A stretch of DNA of 21,730 nucleotides. It comes from Candidatus Peregrinibacteria bacterium. Lineage in GTDB: Bacteria; Patescibacteriota; Gracilibacteria; Peribacterales; Peribacteraceae. The stretch spans positions 1 through 21,730 of the forward strand of contig JABJGX010000052.1 of the NCBI GenBank assembly GCA_018662075.1. The letters are read 5' to 3'. The position numbers were made by a program, and so were the translations under genes. This document shows, one piece after another, positions 1-7,316 of the stretch. The number at the start of each line of letters is the position of its first letter. Position 1 is the first letter of the stretch. The notes below the pieces were generated by a model, which made no database searches, was not told the origin of the DNA, and saw only the letters and a program-made list of their open reading frames with translations.

Positions 1-261
1 ATTATTCAAGAATGAGGGATCAAGCAGCGCTTGAAGAAGATAAATAATTATAAACGATAAAAGTAACATGAATTCTGCCATTATCGCTGCTAAGTTTGCT
101 GTTGTTGAAAATATATTACTCGTTCCGGTTCCACTTCCAGGTGTGGTCTGCGCGAGAGCAGACTCGATCACAAAACTTTGTCCACCAGACATAAACCCAA
201 TAATTCCAAGACTGATTCCGGCAACGATTCCAATAAGTGTTTTTTTATGTGTAAGCATCAT
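1..261 (-). CDS. Secreted/membrane protein, N-terminal part (cut by window edge)
   Basis: The 87 codons visible begin ATG ATG and run off the left edge. The N-terminus has a basic MLTHKK stretch, a hydrophobic core and a signal-peptidase-like SALAQ-T site near residue 38. A Thr/Ser/Gly-rich linker (TPGSGTGTSN) follows, then a hydrophobic segment rich in Leu and Ile at about residues 62-80. This fits an exported or multi-pass membrane protein such as a secretion or pilus-associated component, but I do not recognise the family. The gene is divergent from the regulator at 545. Its -10 box lies almost against the start codon, so the message is probably leaderless. The complementary reading of this stretch is Pro/Ile-rich, with no recognisable features. 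Confidence 0.6.
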   Translation of the reverse strand, partial: MMLTHKKTLIGIVAGISLGIIGFMSGGQSFVIESALAQTTPGSGTGTSNIFSTTANLAAIMAEFMLLLSFIIIYLLQALLDPSFLNN

Positions 262-264
262 AGT

Positions 265-270
265 ATTGTA
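265..270 (-). promoter_or_regulatory. -10 box of the 1-261 gene (leaderless)
   Basis: On the minus strand TGGTACAAT is an extended -10 (TGn plus TACAAT). It is followed by only three bases and then ATGATG. Transcription would start at or next to the second ATG (258), implying a leaderless mRNA. TTGCCA lies upstream as a possible -35. Confidence 0.5.
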
Positions 271-384
271 CCAAATTTTGGCAATTTTTACAATGGATCA
301 GCCCATAGCTAATAAATATGGTTCTGAATAAAAAAGTTATCTAAGAACACAATATTGGAACATTGATGAGTACTAAATTTGATC

Positions 385-414
385 ATAAATATACCTATAT
401 ATAGGTATATTTAT
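385..414. promoter_or_regulatory. 30-bp perfect palindrome, probable operator
   Basis: Each 15-bp half reads ATAAATATACCTATA and the two halves are exact reverse complements with no spacer. The stretch 262-544 contains no gene. The palindrome sits between the divergent starts at 261 and 545, next to a DNA-binding regulator gene, so an operator (perhaps autoregulatory) is the simplest reading. It could also extrude as a cruciform. It has no adjacent GC-rich stem plus U-tract, so a terminator is unlikely. Confidence 0.55.
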
Positions 415-544
415 CACTTTTTGTTTACAGTTAGCCAATAACCCAGAATACAATAATTACCCAAAAGACTGAGCACTTTTCTTGCACTATACACCTATTC
501 TTGAGTACAGTTTGTGAACAAGATAAACGTTCAATTTTGTCTCT

Positions 545-1129
545 ATGTCTTCTTCTGCTCTTAAAGCACTGTTTTCGTCTCAAACGAGGGTTAAACTCCT
601 CTCAACGTTCCTGCTACACCCAGATCAGGAATTCTTTATTCGTGAGCTAACAAGGCTTTTGAATGAACAGATCAACAGTATTCGAAGAGAGCTTGAGAAC
701 CTTCGCCGCATTGGACTCGTTCGGGCTCGGCACAAGAATCGAAAGAAGTATTACCGTATAGATGAAGATTTCCCTCTCTATCCAGAGCTTCGTAGTATGT
801 TTGCGAAGGAGATCCAGGCAGATAGCCCAGTTGTTGCTGGTATTAAAAAGCTTCCAAAAGTAGACCTTATCGTTCTTGCAGGTACATTTGTAGGTACTGA
901 AAGCAAGGTAGACCTCCTCGTGGTAGGGGATGTGAAGAAAGAGATGCTCGAAGCGCTACTATTGCAGGATCCAGGACTCAAGAACATTAAGTATTCTATT
1001 TTTGCACAGGGTGACTTCCTCTATAGGCTGTCCCTAAAGGATCGCTTTATTTCCGACATTATCAACGATCCACGCCATTTGGTTGTTCACAATCAGATTG
1101 GAAAACAGATAGAAGAAGCGAAGAAATAG
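545..1129 (+). CDS. Winged-helix DNA-binding protein with nucleotidyltransferase-like C-terminal domain
   Basis: 194 residues. Residues 1-80 look like an ArsR/MarR-type winged helix: a helix-turn-helix at FFIRELTRLLNEQINSIRRE and a basic wing at RARHKNRKKYYRID. Residues 100-185 resemble the minimal nucleotidyltransferase fold: the DLIVLAGTF strand is followed by SKVDLLVVGDV. The usual catalytic GS...DxD pattern is reduced to GTF...KVD, so the domain may be inactive and serve for sensing or dimerisation. A role as a transcriptional regulator, possibly acting on the palindrome at 385-414, is inference. No Shine-Dalgarno precedes the ATG. A possible promoter is TTGAGT (501) with GATAAA/ATAAAC (522-528), which is weak. 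Confidence 0.7.
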   Translation: MSSSALKALFSSQTRVKLLSTFLLHPDQEFFIRELTRLLNEQINSIRRELENLRRIGLVRARHKNRKKYYRIDEDFPLYPELRSMFAKEIQADSPVVAGIKKLPKVDLIVLAGTFVGTESKVDLLVVGDVKKEMLEALLLQDPGLKNIKYSIFAQGDFLYRLSLKDRFISDIINDPRHLVVHNQIGKQIEEAKK

Positions 1130-1197
1130 CCAAAAGTCCGATATTTTAGGATTTATGCTTTACACGTACGTATGTGGCCATTAAGCTGCTCCGGAAC

Positions 1198-1764
1198 ATG
1201 ACAAATGCTGTACACACCTTTTCGGCAAAATTCCTTCAGGCTCGACCTGAGGTACGTCCTGGTTTCACGGTTCGTGTTCACGAACGTATTCAGGAAGGAG
1301 GAAAAGAGCGTATTCAGGTATTTGAAGGCCTTGTCATCGCTGTTCACAAAGGAAGCACTCCAACAGATTCAACATTTACAGTCCGTAAAATTGCATCAGG
1401 TATTGGAGTAGAGCGTGTATTCTCATTGCACTCACCAAAGATCGAAAAGATTGAAGTAAAGAAGGTAGCACGTGTTCGCCGTGCAAAGCTGTTCTTCTTG
1501 CGTGGTCGCCGTGGAAAAGCTGCTCGTCTTTCAGAGCGCTTCACTACAGCTGATGAGTTTGCTGTCGCAACTCCGGTAGAGGCAGAGCCAGTATCAGAAG
1601 AGGAGATTGCAGAGGCAGTTACTGAAGCAGCTAAAGCTCCTGCTGAAGAGGTTAAGGAGGAGGCTAAAGAAGAAGTTAAAGAAGAGCCTAAGTCAGAAGC
1701 AGTAGCTGAAGAAAAGCCAGCTGAAGCTGCTGAAGAGCCAAAAGAAGAGAAGAAGGAGGATTAA
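1198..1764 (+). CDS. rplS: 50S ribosomal protein L19 with long acidic tail
   Basis: L19 sits at the 30S-50S interface. The core matches the family: RPGFTVRVHERI, IQVFEGLVIAVHKG, GIGVERVFSLHSPKIEKIEV and RRAKLFFLRGRRGKAARL. From ATG 1198 the distance to RPG is 20 residues, as in ordinary L19. A GTG at 1174 in the same frame would add eight residues and is the alternative start. The core ends near residue 115; about 70 further residues are almost only Glu, Lys, Ala, Pro and Val (repeated EEVKEEAKEE-like units), predicted to be disordered and highly charged. The gene is not in the usual rimM-trmD-rplS cluster but follows the regulator after a 68-base gap. No Shine-Dalgarno is seen. Confidence 0.93.
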   Translation: MTNAVHTFSAKFLQARPEVRPGFTVRVHERIQEGGKERIQVFEGLVIAVHKGSTPTDSTFTVRKIASGIGVERVFSLHSPKIEKIEVKKVARVRRAKLFFLRGRRGKAARLSERFTTADEFAVATPVEAEPVSEEEIAEAVTEAAKAPAEEVKEEAKEEVKEEPKSEAVAEEKPAEAAEEPKEEKKED

Positions 1765-1777
1765 TCAATACTACTGC

Positions 1778-1783
1778 TATAAT
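1778..1783 (+). promoter_or_regulatory. Extended -10 box, leaderless start of csaB-like gene
   Basis: TGCTATAAT is a consensus extended -10. Seven bases separate it from ATG 1791, which is where transcription would begin. No Shine-Dalgarno could fit. Confidence 0.65.
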
Positions 1784-1790
1784 CTAGTAC

Positions 1791-2735
1791 ATGCGTTGTT
1801 TGTTAATAGGAAATTTTGGCGTTTCAAACCTTGGGGATGAGGCTCTGAAGGATTACTTCCTTCAGCGGTACCCTACGGTAGATTGGATGGTTGTTTCTGG
1901 CGCTCCTAAGAGCGCTCAAGAGCTTTATCGACTTCCAACCGGTATTCGCTCTCTTCTTACATTTAGATGGCTTAAAACCCTTCTAGAATACAAGCGATGT
2001 GATGCTGTTGTCTTTGGTGGTGGATCGCTCTTTACGGATGCAGAATCGCTACATGCATGCTTTCTTTGGTGGCTTCATGCACTCCCTGCACGAGTCCTTC
2101 GAAAGCCTATTCATCTCGCATTTCAAGGCATTGGACCATTCGATACTCACCTAGGCCTCTGGCTAACACTGTCTGTCTGCCGGTCGGCAACGACTATTTC
2201 AGTCCGAGATTCACTGTCGTATGGACGACTGCGAAGTAGGGGTTTGAGTAAAAAATGTGTTCAGTCATGTGATCCTATATATTCGCTATTTAAAGCCAAA
2301 AAAGACAGTACTTGTTCACAAAATATACTCATAGTAATACCACGAAACAACTCTTCTGAGAAGTGTACTACCGCAGCACGTTTGGCATTTTTGTCAAAGA
2401 CTTGGGACGAGGTTAGAGTCATTTCTATGAAACCTGATGACGAGTCAGAAACTATGTTCTGTCAAACGTTGATTGACACAGAGTTGAAAGGTGCCACTTT
2501 GGTTAAAGTTCGATCACTCGATGAGATTTTGCATAATATTCAAGAATCTGTTCTTATCGTATCCGAGCGTTATCATGGAGCACTCGCAGGGTTGGCACTT
2601 GGCAAAAAGGTAGAAATTGTTGCCCAGTCGGATGGTGACAAGTTAAGTAGTCTTTCATTTGATGCGAACCAAGATTGGGATGGACTTTTGAAATCTGGTG
2701 AAGCTCATTTGCTCGAAGCTCTCGATCGTGGATAA
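1791..2735 (+). CDS. csaB: Polysaccharide pyruvyl transferase family protein (CsaB-like)
   Basis: 314 residues. CsaB/WcaK-type enzymes move pyruvate from phosphoenolpyruvate to a sugar of a cell-wall polysaccharide as a ketal. Visible family marks are GNFGVSNLGDEAL at residues 7-19, FGGGSLFTD at 75-83, QGIGP at 112-116, SVRDSLSYGRLRSRG near 137-151, and the C-terminal SERYHGALAGLALGKK near 258-273, typical of the PEP-binding C-terminal half. In bacteria with SLH-type S-layers this pyruvylation is what SLH domains bind, and an SLH protein is encoded at 12594-13877. That link is inference, and the sugar acceptor is unknown. The symbol is tentative; another pyruvyl transferase of the family is possible. 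The mRNA appears leaderless. Confidence 0.8.
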   Translation: MRCLLIGNFGVSNLGDEALKDYFLQRYPTVDWMVVSGAPKSAQELYRLPTGIRSLLTFRWLKTLLEYKRCDAVVFGGGSLFTDAESLHACFLWWLHALPARVLRKPIHLAFQGIGPFDTHLGLWLTLSVCRSATTISVRDSLSYGRLRSRGLSKKCVQSCDPIYSLFKAKKDSTCSQNILIVIPRNNSSEKCTTAARLAFLSKTWDEVRVISMKPDDESETMFCQTLIDTELKGATLVKVRSLDEILHNIQESVLIVSERYHGALAGLALGKKVEIVAQSDGDKLSSLSFDANQDWDGLLKSGEAHLLEALDRG

Positions 2736-2751
2736 AAAAATGAATTTATGG

Positions 2752-2757
2752 TAGAAT
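2752..2757 (+). promoter_or_regulatory. Extended -10 box, leaderless start of 2764 gene
   Basis: TGGTAGAAT is an extended -10 followed by six bases and ATG 2764, giving a leaderless transcript for the three-gene block 2764-7265. Confidence 0.6.
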
Positions 2758-2763
2758 AGATAT

Positions 2764-3174
2764 ATGACTACATTGTATTTATACACAGAAGAGATTGAAA
2801 AGTTTTCAGCATATCCAAAGGACTTACAAGAAGGTTGGACTGTTGAAGAAGAAAAAATGACTGCAACAGATTCCGCAGAAGAAAGAAGTATGCGAATGCA
2901 ACTTATGCATTTGCGAGACCCAAAACTTAAAGAGTTTTTAGATAGTGCCGAGCATAACCCTGCTGCAAAAGATGTTGCTACAATTCTTCATAGCACAGAC
3001 CTTCAAGGAGTAGATGATGCGGACCTTGCAGAACTCTTTTTTGCACTTGGTCCAAAGGTGATAACGCTTCTTATTGGATTTATGCTTAAAGATATTAAAA
3101 CAGATGATGATATAGAGGGCATTGTGTCCATAGCTCTTATTCGCCACAAGTTACTTGAGGCATTTCAATCATAA
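2764..3174 (+). CDS. Unknown 136-residue protein, first of three-gene block
   Basis: I do not recognise this family. It is acidic and mostly helical in appearance, with no signal peptide. Residues about 97-110 are hydrophobic (FALGPKVITLLIGFML), which could be a buried helix or a short membrane-associated segment. It is followed after two bases by the next gene, so the two are almost certainly co-transcribed, with translation of the second perhaps coupled. The promoter lies directly before its start codon. Confidence 0.65.
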   Translation: MTTLYLYTEEIEKFSAYPKDLQEGWTVEEEKMTATDSAEERSMRMQLMHLRDPKLKEFLDSAEHNPAAKDVATILHSTDLQGVDDADLAELFFALGPKVITLLIGFMLKDIKTDDDIEGIVSIALIRHKLLEAFQS

Positions 3175-3176
3175 TT

Positions 3177-3785
3177 ATGAGTACACTCGAAACATTCCCG
3201 GATACTGAACCAGATAATGCTGAAGTACAGGCACAGGCTGAGTTTATTCCGACACCAGATCGTTTATCTCAATACCTAGAGATGGACATTGGTGAAACGA
3301 TTGCACGTCTTACTAGCGTAGAAGGGCGACAGGTAATCTTTAAAGATATAGAAGAGAACCAAGAGCATCTTAGAGAAATCTATCCAGAGATTGATTTTGA
3401 TAAAGTTCGTCATGATCTTGATGTGGTTGGAGAAACATTACAAAAGAAGGAAGACTTCCTAGAAAGTATGGATGAAGAACAGGGTTTACTTCGTAGGGCA
3501 TGGGAACATGTAAAGAAGTTTCCAAAGAAGCATCCAGTTGTTACTGCACTGCTCGCTGCTGCACTTGTTACAGGAACTATCGCAACAGGGTTTTACATGG
3601 CAGGTGAATGGGAGCTGTTTATGTCTTCTGTTGGCCTCGATAAAGTACTTGGCGGAGCAGGCGCTGCAGGGGAGCTTATCCCTCCGACACCATCGACACC
3701 AGCACTCCCAGGTGGTGGCATGTTCGAAGTGGTACCTCCAAGCACACCACCAGGTGCGGTACCTGGTCTCGATACATTGACCTAA
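3177..3785 (+). CDS. Unknown single-pass membrane protein with Pro/Gly-rich tail
   Basis: 202 residues, family not recognised. About 110 N-terminal residues are acidic and helical. A basic patch (RRAWEHVKKFPKKHP, near 104-118) precedes one membrane helix (VVTALLAAALVTGTIATGFYM, about 120-140). The C-terminal 50 residues are rich in Pro, Gly and Thr (GELIPPTPSTPALPGGG), a flexible outside or inside tail. By the positive-inside rule the N-terminal domain would be cytoplasmic and the Pro-rich tail external. It starts two bases after the preceding stop. There is no Shine-Dalgarno. Confidence 0.65.
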   Translation: MSTLETFPDTEPDNAEVQAQAEFIPTPDRLSQYLEMDIGETIARLTSVEGRQVIFKDIEENQEHLREIYPEIDFDKVRHDLDVVGETLQKKEDFLESMDEEQGLLRRAWEHVKKFPKKHPVVTALLAAALVTGTIATGFYMAGEWELFMSSVGLDKVLGGAGAAGELIPPTPSTPALPGGGMFEVVPPSTPPGAVPGLDTLT

Positions 3786-3821
3786 TATAGGTTAGTCCCA
3801 AAAAAAACAAAAACAAATACA

Positions 3822-6800
3822 ATGAATCCAATAGATCGTCCTTCAGCGGCATCTGAAAGTAATGAACTGCCGTTCAGTGATAATCTAGATCTATTACAAA
3901 AGGTTGTTGGACCAGAGCAAAAGCCACTTCCAGATAAACTCGATGAAAAGGCTCTTATTGAACTGCAGTCGAGCAATATTCGTGACAATGGCTTTGAAAA
4001 CTTTAACGAGCAGTTTCGCAATAACGAGCTGATCTACCGAAGAGCAGCTCTACAAAGGGAGGCACGGTTTACTAGTGAAAAGAATCCTTCTGAAGAAAGC
4101 ACAAACGAGCTCATCGTAGCAAATCAGGCTGCAACCTATCATGAATACTTTCAGAGTACTGTAAACCACGTCTTGGGTGTGCTTCGTGATTACGAAGCAA
4201 TGCGCAAAGACATGCCAAATATTCCAGCCTCCTTACAGAAAGATGAACGGAAGATGGAAATATACATCGATGGGTTGAGCAGCGCTTTGTCTGACCGTGT
4301 AGCATTTGCAAATGTATTATTGTTAGATGCACAAATTGCTCAGAGTACTGGGAATGCAAAAATATCACTTCAGAAGAAAAGAGACATCCTTGCATCAGAA
4401 CTGACAGCTGTATCAAGAGATGCAGTTGACAGTAATACTGATGCCAAGTGGCGTCGTGGTAATGCATTGAACCAACGTATCATTGACCTTCTTTCTGGCG
4501 ATCATGGCATTCAGGGGCTAGAAGAGGGATTCCTTCCTCAGAAGCTCTATATTGATATATTAAAAATCAAGTACAAGAAAATGCTCGAAGAGCAAAAAGC
4601 TATTGCTCGAGATCCAAACCTTATTAAGGCGAGGCACCGTTTAGAGAGATTGCAACTCAAGCATAAGAGTGCAAAAGAAGGCATGGGAGAATTTACCCAG
4701 AAAGATGAGGAGGATTTGGCAACCGTTCGAAGGCAGATAGAGGATCGCAATGCAGAATCTGATTCTCTTGCAGATCAAAGGGCAGAGGTGACAGATGAGC
4801 TATTGTCGCTGACAGATACACTTGCTGATTATCAAATAGACCAAGCAGAGCTTGCGACTATTCAGAATCAATTCGGCGAAAATGTTGATCTCACTAGTGC
4901 TGCAGACCCCCGGCCAGATACCACTCCAGATTTTATCAAAGTTGCTATCGACAAGAATGTCGAACTGCGAAGTAATCATCATGCAGATACGATGACTTCC
5001 ATGCTTAACAATGTTGAAGAAAATTTACTAAAGCCAGGATTCAAAGAGCATGTTGAAGATTTCTCGAATAAGGAGGGGCGAAAGCTTGTTCAAGATGTTG
5101 CAAAAGCTATTTCAAAATTTGTCACGATCCCAGTGCCAGAAGCTGGTGGATTGAAAGAGTACATGCAAGATGCACTGACAGAGCCGTTGGATACAGCCCT
5201 TGGGTGGCCTCCTGGGGTCGATAATCTTGATGAGCTTCCTTCTGCAGAAAGAAAAAAGGTAGAAGAGAATATTCGAAAAAAAGCAAAAAGTGTACTTGAT
5301 GCAATAAATGAGTTTGATAGGGGTACAATTACCCGTATGAAAGAAACGGTAGCTGTGGTTAAGGATATGCCACCTGCCTCTACGTTTGTGGGTGAAAAAA
5401 TCTCGGATCAGAATATTGAACGTGTTACCCCAGAAAACAAGGATGATCTGATAAAGAAATATGGTGGTGCATCTGTCTATGCTGCACTGTTTGACCAAAT
5501 GGAAGAAGACTTTGGTAGTGCAGAGGAGGGAACTGGCTTCCTTGGAGAGTATGGAGGGTTCTTACATAAGATTAATGACAATATCGATGTTCATATTGAT
5601 GTCGGTGAAGCGCTGCAGAAGATATCTTCGTCGTATGGTGGTATTGCAAGGGGCTTGCTTTTGACAGCCTTGGCTTTACTCGGTGCTGGAATATTAACAG
5701 GTGCACTTGCTGCAAAGTACACTGGAAGACTTGCCCGATTTACAGGGCGTACGTCTTTGGGAGCATTAAAGAAAACAGGAAAAGGAATTTCTTCTCTTCG
5801 CAATGTTAGACCTCCGGGGTTCATGACAAAGCTTCGGTATATGAAGCAGGAAAGAGCGGCTTCACAGTATCTTCTTAAAACACGAGCAGGGGGATATATC
5901 TCCAATCTGCGTATTCTTAAAAGTACTCGTTTCACCCGTGGTGTTGGGAAAGTCGCGAAGGGTGTTGGTTGGGTAGCGGTTCCAGCTCTTACTGCGTATG
6001 AGCTGTATGCAAATAAACAACGCAAAGATAATGTTGAAGGAAATAAATTATTGCAAGATGAATACGATAGTCAGAATAAAACGATCCTACTAGAAGGCGC
6101 TGGTTTTGGGGCAACACTTTTAGTTGCCTCTGGCCCTGCTATTGTTTTGGCTGCCCCTGTATTTTATGCAGGAAGCGTATCGAGAGGGCGCAGTGAAAAG
6201 CGTGCAAACTGGAAGCGTGGACCAGAGCAATGGGCGAAAGAGTATACGAGTGATGGTCTTTTGCAGGCAATGGTCGATACTGCTCCTGGTACAGAATTGG
6301 ATAGTGACGGAGGCGGCGTCTATGCATCGAGAGCACAGGATCTGTTTATGAGAGCGACTCTTCGCGGTGATCAGGCAGATAAAGATCAGGAAGAAGCTGT
6401 TGAGACTGTTTCAAATGCAAACGCAGTTTCAAGGGGGCGTATGTATGAGGCGTATTTCAGGAAGAATCTTTTAGCTCCAGAAGATGCACCGAAGAAGGAT
6501 TCAGAGCAGATGGTGGCAGATAAGGTTGCCTATATGTCTCTTATTACATTTGCTGGATTTGAAAAGCAAAGTTCGGAATCTCTACGAATGGCAGATGGGT
6601 ATGCAGAGCTGATGCAGAAGTATCGAATACTTAAAGCTGCAGGTGCACCAGAGATGATTTCGTATGTTGATGAAAAACAAGAAACACACTACTTGGATCT
6701 AAATAAGTTAGTGCCTCCTATGGGATCTGCTGATGAGGCTCGCTCTATCGTTGCTGATTATGTTCATCGTATTCGACCATTGCAGTCTATGGTGATGTAC

Positions 6801-7265
6801 AACATGCTTGGAGAGGCGGCGAAGGATCATCGTAGTAAGACTGTACGCGAAAGAGAGATTGGCAATGCGAAGAGCACAATTCGACAGTCTATTCTTTTGG
6901 AGCTTTTACATGATATCCATGAAGGTGAGCGAAAGTTGATGGCGACCGATTTCTCTGGGTTTGAAGTGACTGGTGGAGAACAGGAAACACGCACCCTGGT
7001 TCGATATTATATGAGGACTCGTATACTGAAGGTGGTAAACAAGAGCATCTCTGCTCTTATGCAAGGCTCAGTAACGGAGGCAGGGTATAAAACTATGCTT
7101 AAAGCTGCACGCAGCGAGATCCGTACAGTCTCTACTGCTTCAGATATAAAAGGCCTAGAGGAGGAAGCTACTGAGTACTTCCGTAAATTTGGCGGGGAGG
7201 AAAACGTAGAAAAGGCTCGATCATATGATAAAAACCCTCTCTATACGCTCTTCGAGACAGAGTAA
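3822..7265 (+). CDS. Unknown 1147-residue coiled-coil and membrane protein
   Basis: The family is not recognised. Residues 1-240 are polar and helical. Residues about 240-345 form a long charged helical stretch with coiled-coil character (KIKYKKMLEEQKAIAR, LERLQLKHKSAKEG, VRRQIEDRNAESDSLADQRA). Residues 345-600 are polar. Three hydrophobic segments follow: about 605-627 (GLLLTALALLGAGILTGALA), about 708-726 (GVGWVAVPALTAYELYA) and about 755-785 (GFGATLLVASGPAIVLAAPV). A basic stretch full of Arg/Lys lies between the first two. Residues 800-1147 are again polar and helical. Its leader is A-rich (CCCAAAAAAAACAAAAAC) with no Shine-Dalgarno. The gene probably belongs with the two small genes before it. 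A scaffold or envelope-spanning role is only a guess. Confidence 0.7.
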   Translation: MNPIDRPSAASESNELPFSDNLDLLQKVVGPEQKPLPDKLDEKALIELQSSNIRDNGFENFNEQFRNNELIYRRAALQREARFTSEKNPSEESTNELIVANQAATYHEYFQSTVNHVLGVLRDYEAMRKDMPNIPASLQKDERKMEIYIDGLSSALSDRVAFANVLLLDAQIAQSTGNAKISLQKKRDILASELTAVSRDAVDSNTDAKWRRGNALNQRIIDLLSGDHGIQGLEEGFLPQKLYIDILKIKYKKMLEEQKAIARDPNLIKARHRLERLQLKHKSAKEGMGEFTQKDEEDLATVRRQIEDRNAESDSLADQRAEVTDELLSLTDTLADYQIDQAELATIQNQFGENVDLTSAADPRPDTTPDFIKVAIDKNVELRSNHHADTMTSMLNNVEENLLKPGFKEHVEDFSNKEGRKLVQDVAKAISKFVTIPVPEAGGLKEYMQDALTEPLDTALGWPPGVDNLDELPSAERKKVEENIRKKAKSVLDAINEFDRGTITRMKETVAVVKDMPPASTFVGEKISDQNIERVTPENKDDLIKKYGGASVYAALFDQMEEDFGSAEEGTGFLGEYGGFLHKINDNIDVHIDVGEALQKISSSYGGIARGLLLTALALLGAGILTGALAAKYTGRLARFTGRTSLGALKKTGKGISSLRNVRPPGFMTKLRYMKQERAASQYLLKTRAGGYISNLRILKSTRFTRGVGKVAKGVGWVAVPALTAYELYANKQRKDNVEGNKLLQDEYDSQNKTILLEGAGFGATLLVASGPAIVLAAPVFYAGSVSRGRSEKRANWKRGPEQWAKEYTSDGLLQAMVDTAPGTELDSDGGGVYASRAQDLFMRATLRGDQADKDQEEAVETVSNANAVSRGRMYEAYFRKNLLAPEDAPKKDSEQMVADKVAYMSLITFAGFEKQSSESLRMADGYAELMQKYRILKAAGAPEMISYVDEKQETHYLDLNKLVPPMGSADEARSIVADYVHRIRPLQSMVMYNMLGEAAKDHRSKTVREREIGNAKSTIRQSILLELLHDIHEGERKLMATDFSGFEVTGGEQETRTLVRYYMRTRILKVVNKSISALMQGSVTEAGYKTMLKAARSEIRTVSTASDIKGLEEEATEYFRKFGGEENVEKARSYDKNPLYTLFETE

Positions 7266-7304
7266 TCACAGGAAATAGTAGCGAAAAGCCCGAGTGCTCA
7301 TTAC

Positions 7305-7310
7305 TATATT
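7305..7310 (+). promoter_or_regulatory. -10 box, leaderless start of lepA
   Basis: TATATT followed by TGCGCT (six bases) and ATG 7317. No -35 match at the normal distance and no Shine-Dalgarno. Confidence 0.55.
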
Positions 7311-7316
7311 TGCGCT

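Noticed and set aside
68..331. Plus-strand reading frame of 87 residues
   Set aside because: It lies opposite the signal-peptide gene 1-261 and is Pro/Ile-rich with no recognisable features. The minus-strand frame has a clear signal peptide and promoter.
1151..1176. A lac-like promoter (TTTATGCTTTACACGTACGTATGTGG) before rplS
   Set aside because: The resemblance does not give a properly spaced -35/-10 pair. rplS may be read from the upstream gene or from a promoter I cannot define.
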